From: a virus
Reading direction: 5' to 3' (one strand)
Length of the DNA: 28,768 nucleotides
Virus record (IMG/VR): IMGVR_UViG_3300010885_058128
Coordinates: 1-28,768 of that record
The notes beneath the pieces are model-generated. The model ran no database searches. It saw only the letters and a program-made list of their open reading frames with translations, and was not told where the DNA came from. Numbering within the stretch: the first letter of the stretch is position 1; each line of letters begins with the position of its first letter. This document shows positions 1-5,702 of the stretch, piece by piece. Made by a program: the position numbers and the translations under genes.

Positions 1-83
1 GAATAGATACAAAAACTATTGTTAATAATCCTTACATAACAACAGTAGATAAGCCTATCAAACTAAATAGCAGTAGAGCATAA
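1..83 (+). CDS. C-terminal end of an upstream protein (partial)
   Basis: An open frame enters from the left edge (codons in phase with base 3) and ends at TAA 81-83. Only about 26 residues are visible, ending in KLNSSRA, too little to identify. The stop overlaps the next start by one base (TAATG), the tight coupling seen elsewhere in this phage, so I take it as a real gene tail. The start lies outside the window. No function can be given. Confidence 0.5.
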   Translation, partial: IDTKTIVNNPYITTVDKPIKLNSSRA

Positions 84-376
84 TGAAAAAAATAGAACTA
101 ACATCAGTAGAGGATATAAATAAAATCTTTGCTACAGAGTCTGTTGAACTTACTGATAGTATTAGAGAGTCTATTCAGGAAGCAATAGAGAGTAAAAAGA
201 AAAGTGTCTGTCTATTTGAAATCTGTATAGAGGGATTTGATAGCGTATTTGAGATAATCTTAACAAAAAAAGAGTACATAACTGCTTTAGAAAATTGTCT
301 CAAGCTATATGAAAAATGGGAGATGGGAGACGAAGCACTTGATACTTACTTACTTATAAAACAACTTAAAGGATGA
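83..376 (+). CDS. Small acidic hypothetical protein
   Basis: A 97-residue, Lys/Glu-rich protein of predicted mainly helical character, with no membrane segment or signal peptide. I do not recognise a family. The N-terminus (MKKIELTSVEDINKIF) and a later LTKKEYITALENCLKLYEKW stretch look like amphipathic helices. The start overlaps the upstream stop by one base and its end overlaps the next gene by four (ATGA-type coupling), so it is probably co-translated with both neighbours. No promoter is visible directly upstream, so it is probably expressed from outside the window. Confidence 0.7.
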   Translation: MKKIELTSVEDINKIFATESVELTDSIRESIQEAIESKKKSVCLFEICIEGFDSVFEIILTKKEYITALENCLKLYEKWEMGDEALDTYLLIKQLKG

Positions 377-615
377 TAAAAGTATTTACTTGTGAAGTTA
401 CAGGAATTAAGACAACCTATACCTACAATAAAGATAGCGTTGTAAGTGGAATAGTAAAAGCTGAATTTGAATATCCACCAGGATACTTGGATGCTTTTAA
501 TAAGAAAGAGAAACATCAGAAAAGCCTTCCAAAGACTAAGCAGATGTTCTTAAATCCTAAGACAGGGAAAGAGGTTAGGTATTATAGAGCGAAAGCATTA
601 GGTTTAGTAGAATAA
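373..615 (+). CDS. Small basic hypothetical protein
   Basis: An 80-residue basic protein. It starts with a short beta-like segment (MIKVFTCEVTGIKTTYTYNK) and ends in a Lys/Arg-rich region containing NPKTGKEVRYYRAKALGL. The start overlaps the upstream stop by four bases. It is the last gene before the promoter at 635-666, so it closes the first visible operon. There are no paired cysteines for a zinc site and no membrane segment. Function unknown; a small nucleic-acid-binding role is possible from the charge but not shown. Confidence 0.7.
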   Translation: MIKVFTCEVTGIKTTYTYNKDSVVSGIVKAEFEYPPGYLDAFNKKEKHQKSLPKTKQMFLNPKTGKEVRYYRAKALGLVE

Positions 616-634
616 AAAAAAGTTCTAAAAAGAG

Positions 635-666
635 TTGTAAGTCTGAAGTAAGATACTTATATTTAG
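635..666 (+). promoter_or_regulatory. Phage early promoter, Bacteroidota type (variant -7)
   Basis: TTG at 635-637, a 20-bp spacer, then TATATTTAG at 658-666, followed by an AT-rich leader of about 36 nt to the ATG at 703. One base differs from the common TATCTTTAG form. Confidence 0.75.
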
Positions 667-702
667 GTGTAATAATTAATTAATCAATAAAAAATAAAAG
701 TT

Positions 703-1527
703 ATGATGAATCAATTTCAAACAGGGTTAGATATGTATCTAACAAAAGATCAAGTAAAAGCTTTAGCACCAGTAGCATTTGCTACTGAGCCTACAAACAC
801 TAAAGTAAGTACTAAATACTTACATATTAATACTGAGACAATCATTGACGACTTAGCTAAGTTAGGATGGTTTCCAGTTACTGCCTCTCAGAGAAAGTCT
901 AAGAAGACTGATAGAACTTCTATCTTTTCTAAGCATATGATATCATTTCAAAATCCAGATATCATGATCAAGGGTAAGAATGGTGATGATGCTTTTCCAA
1001 GAATCATATTAACTACTTCACATGATGGATGTACTTCATTTCAATTTAGAGTTGGTATCTACAGATTAGTTTGTTCTAATGGATTGGTTGTAGCTGATGA
1101 AGAATTTTCAGCTTTCAAGATTAGACATGTTGGATATACTTTTGAGGAACTTAGAAATGTAGTATCGCAAGCAGTAGTTGATCTTCCTAATAAAGTAGAG
1201 ATACTAAATCAAATGCAAGTAAGAATGCTTACTTCAGAAGAGCAAAGACAATTAGCAATCGATGCTATGGCTTTAAGATCTTCTAATCCTAATGCTGAGT
1301 ACGATGAAGCTACTATTGAAGAAGTACTTTCTGCTACTAGAAAAGAAGATGAAGGAGAAGATCTTTGGGTTATTTTTAATAGAATTCAAGAGTCAATTAT
1401 TAATGGTGGGTACTCTGCAGCTCTAAGAGGAGCTAAGGTAAGAAAGGTCAAAAAGATTCAGTCATTTGAGAAAGATCTTGAAATAAACCAGAAGTTATTT
1501 AAACTTGCAACCGCACTATTAAACTAA
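703..1527 (+). CDS. DUF932-like phage/plasmid protein
   Basis: A 274-residue protein resembling the DUF932 phage/plasmid-like family. Visible hallmarks are the N-terminal segment with YLHINTETIIDDLAKLGWFP and a central FRVGIYRLVCSNGLVVADEE block (about residues 116-135), where this family carries its best-conserved R-x-VCxNG-type motif. The rest is helical, ending in a Lys-rich segment. The biochemical role of the family is not established; members are common on plasmids and large phages. It has its own promoter at 635-666 and an ATGATG start; the first ATG is used. A homing endonuclease gene follows directly, which often marks insertion next to a conserved gene. Confidence 0.75.
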   Translation: MMNQFQTGLDMYLTKDQVKALAPVAFATEPTNTKVSTKYLHINTETIIDDLAKLGWFPVTASQRKSKKTDRTSIFSKHMISFQNPDIMIKGKNGDDAFPRIILTTSHDGCTSFQFRVGIYRLVCSNGLVVADEEFSAFKIRHVGYTFEELRNVVSQAVVDLPNKVEILNQMQVRMLTSEEQRQLAIDAMALRSSNPNAEYDEATIEEVLSATRKEDEGEDLWVIFNRIQESIINGGYSAALRGAKVRKVKKIQSFEKDLEINQKLFKLATALLN

Positions 1528-1551
1528 CAACACTTTAACATAAGTCATGAC

Positions 1552-1564
1552 TATTTATAATAAA
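1552..1564 (+). promoter_or_regulatory. Candidate late promoter before the homing endonuclease
   Basis: TATTTATAATAAA, 15 nt before the ATG at 1580. It matches the motif before 10262, 13619 and 25202. It would lie inside the coding region if the upstream ATG at 1547 were the start. The assignment is inferred from the recurring motif. Confidence 0.45.
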
Positions 1565-1579
1565 CAAACTAAGATAGTC

Positions 1580-2299
1580 ATGGCTTATATTTATAGAATT
1601 ACAAGTAAAGAAGGAAAGGTATACGTAGGAAGCACTAAGGATGTAAAAGCTAGAGAGAGGTACTACAGAGGAGGTAGATGTAAGGGACAGAGAAAGTTGT
1701 TCTTTTCAATACAAAAATACGGATGGAACAGTCACACATTTCAGATTATCGAAGAGTGTGATAATTCTTTACAATTTATACGAGAAAGACACTGGCAAGA
1801 TTTTTATAATGTACTAGGTCCAAAAGGACTGAACTGTGTACTGGTAGGAACAGATGAACTTCCCCATTCACATTCCCAAGACACAAAAAATAGAATGAGT
1901 GAATCTAGAAAAGGTATAAAAAAAAGTGAGGAATGGCAATCTAAAATTACAGTAGCAATTACGGGAAAGCCTAAAAGTGCTGACCATAAGCAAAAGATAT
2001 CTATGACAAAAAAAGGAATAACAGAGTCGGAGGAGACTAAGAAGAAAAAGTCCCTAGCTAGAATAGGAAAGAAGCACTCAGAAGAAACTAAGCAAAAGAT
2101 ACGACAGGCTAGTGCAGGAAAGATACTCCCAGGAAAAAGCCTAACACAGTATAATCTAGATGGAACCTTAGTTCGACAATGGAAGAATGTAGAGGAGGTC
2201 TTCCTAGAATTAGGATACAGTAAGAGCTACATAAGAGATGCAAGTAGAGGAGCTTATAGTCACATAGCATTTAAACAAATATGGAAATATAATGGATAG
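1580..2299 (+). CDS. GIY-YIG homing endonuclease with NUMOD repeats
   Basis: A GIY-YIG nuclease, probably a free-standing homing endonuclease of the I-TevI/Seg type. From the chosen start (239 residues) the catalytic domain opens with MAYIYRI (GIY strand) and GKVYVGST (YIG strand), followed by an Arg-containing helix and the RERHWQDFY helix with the likely catalytic Glu. The middle holds several NUMOD3-like modules (repeats around GIKKSEEWQSKI, GKPKSADHKQKI and GKKHSEETKQKI). The C-terminus looks like a NUMOD1 DNA-binding repeat (YNLDGTLVRQW...). An in-frame ATG at 1547 would add 11 residues, but the GIY strand begins right after the second Met and a late-promoter-like box lies between the two, so 1580 is preferred. 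Its stop overlaps the next gene's start by eight bases. Confidence 0.88.
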   Translation: MAYIYRITSKEGKVYVGSTKDVKARERYYRGGRCKGQRKLFFSIQKYGWNSHTFQIIEECDNSLQFIRERHWQDFYNVLGPKGLNCVLVGTDELPHSHSQDTKNRMSESRKGIKKSEEWQSKITVAITGKPKSADHKQKISMTKKGITESEETKKKKSLARIGKKHSEETKQKIRQASAGKILPGKSLTQYNLDGTLVRQWKNVEEVFLELGYSKSYIRDASRGAYSHIAFKQIWKYNG

Positions 2300-2531
2300 A
2301 GATCAGTATATACAAATGAGACGAACTGGCCAATACGATCTTGGCTGGTTCTATCAATACTTTTTAGAGCATAAGGATAAAGGAAGAGTTACTCCTCCGT
2401 TTGAAATATTTCAACAAACGTTTAATATGTACTTCCAAATGAATGGAGCATTCGTATTAGAGTTTATGGATAAGAAAATGGATGTATCAAAAATAGAAAA
2501 CGAACAAGGACAATTAATTTATATAAACTAA
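2292..2531 (+). CDS. Small hypothetical protein
   Basis: A 79-residue soluble protein, Tyr/Phe/Gln-rich (for example DLGWFYQYFLEHK and FQQTFNMYFQMNG), not matched to a family I know. Its start lies inside the last codons of the homing endonuclease gene, so the nuclease seems to have been inserted exactly upstream of this reading frame, or the two are translationally coupled. The next gene starts one base after its stop. It probably belongs to the set 2292-3058 read together. Confidence 0.7.
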   Translation: MDRDQYIQMRRTGQYDLGWFYQYFLEHKDKGRVTPPFEIFQQTFNMYFQMNGAFVLEFMDKKMDVSKIENEQGQLIYIN

Positions 2532-2532
2532 A

Positions 2533-2772
2533 ATGGAAGGAAAAGTAAAGACACCGAAAGAGCTAATGGCAGATATGAATGGTAACTACATTCAAGTAAT
2601 AATGAAGAATGGTAAGACACATCAGAAACTATTCAAAGATCCTCAAAGAGCAATTAGAGCAGTAGGAGGAGTAGATTACGTAAAATACTTAAGAGAAGTT
2701 CTTAAGGAGCAAGTCTTAACTAAGTATACAGATGTAGATTCATTAACAGGAACACCAGAAAACGAATTATAA
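2533..2772 (+). CDS. Small basic hypothetical protein
   Basis: A 79-residue protein with an N-terminal helix (TPKELMADMNGN), a short beta segment (YIQVIMKNGKTHQKLF) and a helical C-terminus (VKYLREVLKEQVLTKY). No recognised family and no membrane segment. It abuts the genes on both sides (one base from each), consistent with one operon. An antisense open frame over it is only a shadow. Confidence 0.7.
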   Translation: MEGKVKTPKELMADMNGNYIQVIMKNGKTHQKLFKDPQRAIRAVGGVDYVKYLREVLKEQVLTKYTDVDSLTGTPENEL

Positions 2773-2773
2773 T

Positions 2774-2971
2774 ATGGAAAAGATAACAGTATTTTTAGCA
2801 GCACTTGCAGTTGTAGTAGTATCAGCAGTAGTATTAGCATGGCCAGTACAATGGCTTTGGAATAATGCTCTAGTAGGAGCAGTAGATGGAATATCTCCAA
2901 TAGGTTTCTGGCAAGCGCTAGGAGTCAACATACTGTGTAACCTCCTATTCAAAGGAACTAACTCTAAATAG
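2774..2971 (+). CDS. Small inner-membrane protein
   Basis: A 65-residue protein with one strong membrane segment near the N-terminus (ITVFLAALAVVVVSAVVLAW, about residues 4-23) and a second moderately hydrophobic region ending in FWQALGVNILCNLLFKG. This looks like a hairpin or re-entrant membrane peptide in the host inner membrane. I recall similar short proteins in T4-like phages but cannot name a function. It is followed by two further membrane peptides (2975 and 3245), so this stretch may act at the cell envelope. Confidence 0.7.
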   Translation: MEKITVFLAALAVVVVSAVVLAWPVQWLWNNALVGAVDGISPIGFWQALGVNILCNLLFKGTNSK

Positions 2972-2974
2972 GAA

Positions 2975-3058
2975 ATGGATACAGTAAATACAGTTCTACT
3001 CTGCTTATTAGTACTATCGCTTATAGCAATATCATCTAATTGGAATAATAAATTGTAA
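2975..3058 (+). CDS. 27-residue membrane peptide
   Basis: ATG at 2975, stop TAA at 3056-3058. The peptide is almost wholly one transmembrane segment (VLLCLLVLSLIAIS, about residues 7-20) flanked by MDTVNT and NWNNKL. It begins three bases after the preceding membrane-protein gene and ends 10 bases before a terminator hairpin, so it fits as the last gene of that operon. Short length keeps confidence modest. Confidence 0.5.
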   Translation: MDTVNTVLLCLLVLSLIAISSNWNNKL

Positions 3059-3068
3059 AATAAGTAAG

Positions 3069-3098
3069 AAAAGAGTTGGTAGTTCAACTCTTTTTCCT
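3069..3098 (+). terminator. Intrinsic terminator overlapping the next promoter
   Basis: Perfect 10-bp stem AAAAGAGTTG (3069-3078) / CAACTCTTTT (3085-3094), 6-nt loop, followed by TTCCTT. It sits just after the stop at 3058. The TTG of the next promoter is the end of the 5' arm. Confidence 0.75.
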
Positions 3099-3107
3099 TA
3101 TCTTTAA
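3076..3107 (+). promoter_or_regulatory. Phage early promoter
   Basis: TTG 3076-3078, 20-bp spacer, TATCTTTAA 3099-3107. Leader of about 26 nt to the ATG at 3134. The spacer is the loop and 3' arm of the terminator hairpin. Confidence 0.75.
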
Positions 3108-3133
3108 GTATTAAAAACAAACAAACAAGGGTT

Positions 3134-3232
3134 ATGATAGAAGCAGAGTTACAGGCTTTATGTGACGAAGAAGAGACTTATATTAGTCAATGGAGAGACT
3201 CTCTAACACAAGAACAGGTAGATTCAATTTAA
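3134..3232 (+). CDS. 32-residue acidic peptide
   Basis: ATG at 3134, TAA at 3230-3232. The peptide is strongly acidic (begins MIEAELQALCDEEETYISQW) with no membrane segment. It is the first reading frame after the promoter at 3076-3107, at the leader distance typical for this phage, which is the main support. Function unknown. Confidence 0.5.
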   Translation: MIEAELQALCDEEETYISQWRDSLTQEQVDSI

Positions 3233-3244
3233 ACTCAAGGTAAG

Positions 3245-3358
3245 ATGAATAGAAAAGAGTATCTAGAAATGGCAAAGAGAGGAAGACAAGGAAGTGAGAT
3301 CTTATTAATCCAAGTAGTAGTCATATTATGTGCATTAGTATATTTAATATTATTTTAA
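3245..3358 (+). CDS. 37-residue single-pass membrane peptide
   Basis: ATG at 3245, TAA at 3356-3358. A basic cytoplasmic head (MNRKEYLEMAKRGRQGSE) is followed by a C-terminal transmembrane segment (ILLIQVVVILCALVYLILF), predicting an N-in tail-anchored topology. It lies 12 bases after the previous micro-gene and 4 before the next, in an evident operon. Function unknown. Confidence 0.55.
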   Translation: MNRKEYLEMAKRGRQGSEILLIQVVVILCALVYLILF

Positions 3359-3362
3359 ACGT

Positions 3363-3518
3363 ATGGACGATAAACTATTTATGCCTAACCTTACTCCTAG
3401 AGAGGTTATAGCAGAAGACTTTGCTATTGGATTTGCAGAGTGGTTATTAAAAAACTATGATGGTATTAAATCAGTAAAAGAACTATTACAAATCTATAAA
3501 AAAGAAAAAGGATTATGA
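3363..3518 (+). CDS. Small protein, paralogue of the next gene (EW...IYKKEKGL family)
   Basis: ATG at 3363, TGA at 3516-3518; 51 residues. It shares with its neighbour the segment D/KFAI-x-F-x-EW (about residues 19-27) and the C-terminal ELLxIYKKEKGL, so the two are tandem paralogues. Here the region between the blocks is short (LLKNYDGIKSVK); in the neighbour it is longer. The stop overlaps the next ATG (ATGA). Function unknown; the amphipathic ends suggest a protein-binding helix pair. Confidence 0.65.
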   Translation: MDDKLFMPNLTPREVIAEDFAIGFAEWLLKNYDGIKSVKELLQIYKKEKGL

Positions 3519-3763
3519 GTATAAGTAGTAAAATTGCATTAGCAATGTCAGCAGATGGTGCTAGTTTTGAAGAAGTTCATATTAATTTAGAAAAAATAGT
3601 AGATAAATTTGCTATAGAGTTTACAGAATGGGTGAACAAAACAGAAAATAGATTAGGGTATTATGAAACTAAAAATGAATGGTATCATTTTGATTCAGGA
3701 AAATGGATTACAACATCAGAACTATTAGAAATTTATAAAAAAGAAAAAGGATTATCACCATAA
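3515..3763 (+). CDS. Small protein, longer paralogue of the previous gene
   Basis: 82 residues. It has the shared FAI-x-F-x-EW block near residues 32-39 and ends in ELLEIYKKEKGLSP. A Trp/Tyr-rich insert (YYETKNEWYHFDSGKWITTS) lies between the shared blocks. Unlike the paralogue, the expected TGA directly after KGL is TCA here, so the protein gains Ser-Pro before TAA at 3761-3763. The same base removes the expected ATG of the next gene (see findings). Confidence 0.7.
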   Translation: MSISSKIALAMSADGASFEEVHINLEKIVDKFAIEFTEWVNKTENRLGYYETKNEWYHFDSGKWITTSELLEIYKKEKGLSP

Positions 3764-4002
3764 GACAATTAATTGAAGAGCTATCTCAAATCAAAGACCA
3801 GGAAGTAAAGGTAATGGTAAAGGGATATGAAGGAGGAATAGATGATGCTATAATAAGAAAAGATGAAAATAATACTCCAGCAATTTATACTATAGAAAGA
3901 AATAGAAATACAGAATGGTATATGGGAAGACATGAAGTAACAGAAGAAGATACTCCATTAAAAGAAAATAAAATAGAAAGAGCAATTATCCTTATAGGAT
4001 AA
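3754..4002 (+). CDS. Small hypothetical protein with a lost or non-standard start
   Basis: The first ATG (3814) gives only 62 residues, but the same frame is open upstream and reads ITIRQLIEELSQIKDQEVKV before that Met. This looks like a natural N-terminus of a small helix-then-strand family (compare the protein at 6807: LVKELVESLLMLDQEKEI). The natural start should be at 3754, where the codon is ATC instead of ATG. I give the full frame; translation may use ATC weakly, start at 3814, or fail. The body has a MVKGYEGGIDD segment and a beta-rich C-terminus ending IILIG. Confidence 0.55.
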   Translation: MTIRQLIEELSQIKDQEVKVMVKGYEGGIDDAIIRKDENNTPAIYTIERNRNTEWYMGRHEVTEEDTPLKENKIERAIILIG

Positions 4003-4022
4003 AAAAGAAATAGAGAGTAAAG

Positions 4023-4083
4023 ACCCGTTCATATACCCACTTCTCTACCCGTTTTACTACCCGATCAAGAACCCGTTTCATAG
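4023..4083 (+). repeat. 12-bp tandem array 1 (ACCCGTTNNNNN)
   Basis: Five units start at 4023, 4035, 4047, 4059 and 4071, exactly 12 bp apart. The core is ACCCG followed by TT/AT (one unit ACCCACTT); the last five bases vary. A further ACC is at 4084. Confidence 0.8.
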
Positions 4084-4412
4084 ACCATTTCTCCTATATA
4101 CGATACATTGATATTACATATAAAAGATAGTGAAGGAGTAATGCTAAATACAATGGATACATACAAAAAGAGATATGGAAAGGGAAAGGAGTCAAGAGTA
4201 TAAAGAAAAAGTAAAGAGTAGAAAGCCATATAGTACTGTGTAATAAAAGGTACTATAAAGATATAGAATGTGTAGAGAAATGGGGAATTAAAGTCTAAAG
4301 TTAGAATAGGAGAATTGAGGCATCTGTGTCTCCTGTTTCACTCTCTCCTATATAGAAGAAGAAAACCCCCCTAGGAAAAGGCCTCCCTCTAGGAGAAACT
4401 GCCCCTTTCTAG

Positions 4413-4520
4413 ACCCGTTTGGCTACCCGTTCACATATCCGCCTATAGACCCGTTCAAGGACCCGTTTGTAGACCCACTTGGAGACCCGATCAACGACCC
4501 GTTTCACTACCCGAAAAAAA
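4413..4520 (+). repeat. 12-bp tandem array 2 (ACCCGTTNNNNN)
   Basis: Nine units in exact 12-bp phase from 4413 to 4520, with a decayed tenth (ACCTGATAAA) at 4521. The unit order near the end (ACCCACTT, ACCCGATCAA, ACCCGTTTCA) echoes units of array 1, so the arrays share ancestry. It lies just upstream of the promoter at 4535. Confidence 0.85.
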
Positions 4521-4534
4521 ACCTGATAAAAAAG

Positions 4535-4566
4535 TTGTATTTCTGGATATTTATCCATATCTTTAG
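4535..4566 (+). promoter_or_regulatory. Phage early promoter
   Basis: TTG 4535-4537, 20-bp spacer, TATCTTTAG 4558-4566; drives the ATG at 4586. The spacer contains the near-palindrome TGGATATTTATCCA. Confidence 0.8.
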
Positions 4567-4585
4567 GTAAATAAAAAAAGATACT

Positions 4586-4804
4586 ATGAAAACAATGAAG
4601 ACACTTAAGGTTTATGAATGGTTAGTTAATAAGGGAAGAGCTACTGGAGCCACTAAACTCCTAGTTCTATTTGAAGGGATAGAGGATCTTGACTATCCTG
4701 GACTAGAAGCTTTCTTGAAAATCATCTATAGGAAAGATTCGGAAGCTATCTTCAGAGAAATGCAATGTGATGTAATAACAACTTTAAACTTTACTCTACT
4801 ATGA
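4586..4804 (+). CDS. Small hypothetical protein
   Basis: 72 residues. A basic N-terminus (MKTMKTLKVYEWLVNKGRAT) is followed by a helical region (KLLVLFEGIEDLDYPGLEAFLKIIYR). No recognised family and no clear membrane span. The start is 19 nt after the promoter box, the usual distance. The stop TGA overlaps the next ATG (ATGA), so the pair is probably translated together. Confidence 0.7.
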   Translation: MKTMKTLKVYEWLVNKGRATGATKLLVLFEGIEDLDYPGLEAFLKIIYRKDSEAIFREMQCDVITTLNFTLL

Positions 4805-4932
4805 AAACGATTCAGGTGACTATGCAAGAGAGATGGGCTGCCTCAAGGCATAAAATCCATAAGTCAAAAAAATCCTATAACAGAAAAGAAAAACATGGGG
4901 GAAAACAGGCCAGAAAATCCTCTCCCCTCTAA
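4801..4932 (+). CDS. 43-residue strongly basic peptide
   Basis: ATG at 4801 overlaps the preceding stop; TAA at 4930-4932. The peptide is rich in Lys, Arg and His from about residue 16 on (HKIHKSKKSYNRKEKHGG), suggesting binding to RNA, DNA or an acidic protein, though no fold is recognised. Coupling to the upstream gene supports it. Its 3' end faces the predicted minus-strand RNA that starts near 5011, so antisense contact is possible. Confidence 0.6.
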   Translation: MKTIQVTMQERWAASRHKIHKSKKSYNRKEKHGGKQARKSSPL

Positions 4933-4933
4933 A

Positions 4934-5011
4934 AAAAAATTTGAGGCCAAGGTACTGCTCCGTCCACTCTTCCGACGCTATTTCAAAGCCAGGCCCCTTA
5001 TTCTCTTATCC
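4934..5011 (-). ncRNA. Predicted minus-strand small RNA, copy B
   Basis: Lies downstream (minus strand) of the promoter at 5018-5049, with no ORF. It shares a 26-nt block (plus-strand 4951-4976, one mismatch) and a GGGCCTGGC block with copy A. The shared block holds a CGUC / GACG stem closing a GGAAGAGUG loop. A minus-strand U run (complement of 4931-4939) could end it. The 5' and 3' ends are estimates. Confidence 0.5.
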
Positions 5012-5017
5012 TTCCCC

Positions 5018-5049
5018 CTAAAGATAGGGAATAATCTTCACATATACAA
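5018..5049 (-). promoter_or_regulatory. Minus-strand early promoter for RNA copy B
   Basis: On the minus strand: TTG (complement of 5047-5049), 20-bp spacer, TATCTTTAG (complement of 5018-5026). Identical boxes and spacing to the plus-strand early promoters. Confidence 0.75.
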
Positions 5050-5089
5050 CTATTTCACAAACTTTTTTTAAACTTTTTTTTCGTAGGAA

Positions 5090-5152
5090 AGTGTGAGGTA
5101 CTGCTCCGTCTACTCTTCCGACAGTCTCTCAGTGCCAGGCCCTTCTTTTTAT
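5090..5152 (-). ncRNA. Predicted minus-strand small RNA, copy A
   Basis: Follows the minus-strand promoter at 5159-5190 and contains no ATG-led ORF. Predicted fold: an outer stem GGCACUG / CAGUACC with one C-A mismatch, enclosing CUGUC-GGAAGAGUA-GACGG. Copy B has C-G where this copy has U-G in the inner stem. No U-rich terminator is seen, so the transcript may run into copy B. Ends are estimates. Confidence 0.5.
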
Positions 5153-5158
5153 TCCGTC

Positions 5159-5190
5159 CTAAAGATAAGGAAAAAGAATCAGGGCTACAA
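5159..5190 (-). promoter_or_regulatory. Minus-strand early promoter for RNA copy A
   Basis: On the minus strand: TTG (complement of 5188-5190), 20-bp spacer, TATCTTTAG (complement of 5159-5167). Strong match to the phage early consensus. Confidence 0.75.
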
Positions 5191-5339
5191 CTATTTTTTA
5201 TATTATTTTTAATAAATTAAGAAAAATAACAGCCAAGCTCTTTACTCCATGTAGCTATTCTCTTAGTGATTTCGTAGGGAAAACTAATGCAGGAGCTCTA
5301 ATTCACTAATCTTAGTAAGTAAAAAAGTTTATAAAAAAG

Positions 5340-5371
5340 TTGGATATATGGTATAAAAGTATTATCTTTAG
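5340..5371 (+). promoter_or_regulatory. Phage early promoter
   Basis: TTG 5340-5342, 20-bp spacer, TATCTTTAG 5363-5371, then the conserved leader GTATCATTAATTTAAAAC before ATG 5400. Confidence 0.85.
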
Positions 5372-5399
5372 GTATCATTAATTTAAAACATAGAAAATC

Positions 5400-5693
5400 A
5401 TGGCTAAAAAAACTTATCAAGACACTGACGGAACATCATTTCACGGAGTAACAATTCGAGCAACAGTTGAGCAATTAACAAAAGCTTTTGGAGATCCAGA
5501 TGATAATAATACGGGTGAGGACAAAGTAAATTTTGTTTGGGATATGGAAACTGACGAAGGAGAAGTATTTACGATTTACGATTGGAAAAATTACCGAAAA
5601 TTAAGATTGGATGAATATGTTGTATGGCATATCGGGGCAAGGAATAAATCTGTTGCTAATGATGCTGAGAGAGAATTGTTGAAAAAACTTTAA
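5400..5693 (+). CDS. Small acidic hypothetical phage protein
   Basis: 97 residues. The protein reads as a compact alpha/beta fold: TSFHGVTIRATVEQLTKAFG, then NFVWDMETDEGEVFTIYDWK, then an acidic C-terminal helix. The pattern F-x-G-V-T-I-x-A-T-x-x-x-L-x-x-x-F-G followed by a W-rich strand resembles small proteins I have seen in other phages, but I know of no assigned role. It is monocistronic: own promoter at 5340-5371 and a hairpin/promoter module after its stop. Confidence 0.75.
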   Translation: MAKKTYQDTDGTSFHGVTIRATVEQLTKAFGDPDDNNTGEDKVNFVWDMETDEGEVFTIYDWKNYRKLRLDEYVVWHIGARNKSVANDAERELLKKL

Positions 5694-5702
5694 AAAAAGT
5701 TT

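Larger units (their letters stand above)
4003..4585. other. Long non-coding region with two repeat arrays
   Basis: No convincing ORF in nearly 600 bases. It holds two phased 12-bp arrays (4023-4083 and 4413-4520) and, between them, a purine-rich stretch (about 4120-4320) and a C/G-rich patch with AGGCCT and CCTAGG palindromes (about 4365-4395). An 18-codon frame at 4141 has a GGAG upstream but no other support. The region ends at the promoter 4535-4566. Confidence 0.6.

Noticed and set aside
2676-3120. Two minus-strand open frames over the membrane-peptide genes
   Set aside because: They are antisense to genes with better context, have no minus-strand promoter, and their hydrophobic runs are read-backs of the plus-strand codons.
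4022-4106. A coding reading of the 12-bp arrays (D/Y-P-F-x)
   Set aside because: The frame is open, but no ATG or GTG leads into it in either array, and any 12-bp repeat keeps one frame by construction, so the apparent tetrapeptide is not evidence of coding.
4141-4197. An 18-codon frame with GGAG upstream
   Set aside because: Too short, no promoter or conserved neighbour, and Shine-Dalgarno sites are not used by the other genes.
4548-4559. TATTTATCCATA as a late promoter
   Set aside because: It overlaps a good early promoter and lacks the AATA end; probably chance.
4951-5122. Similarity of CGTCGGAAGAGT in the small RNAs to a sequencing-adapter end
   Set aside because: Only about nine bases match, and the duplicated block extends well beyond in both directions with promoters, so contamination is unlikely.
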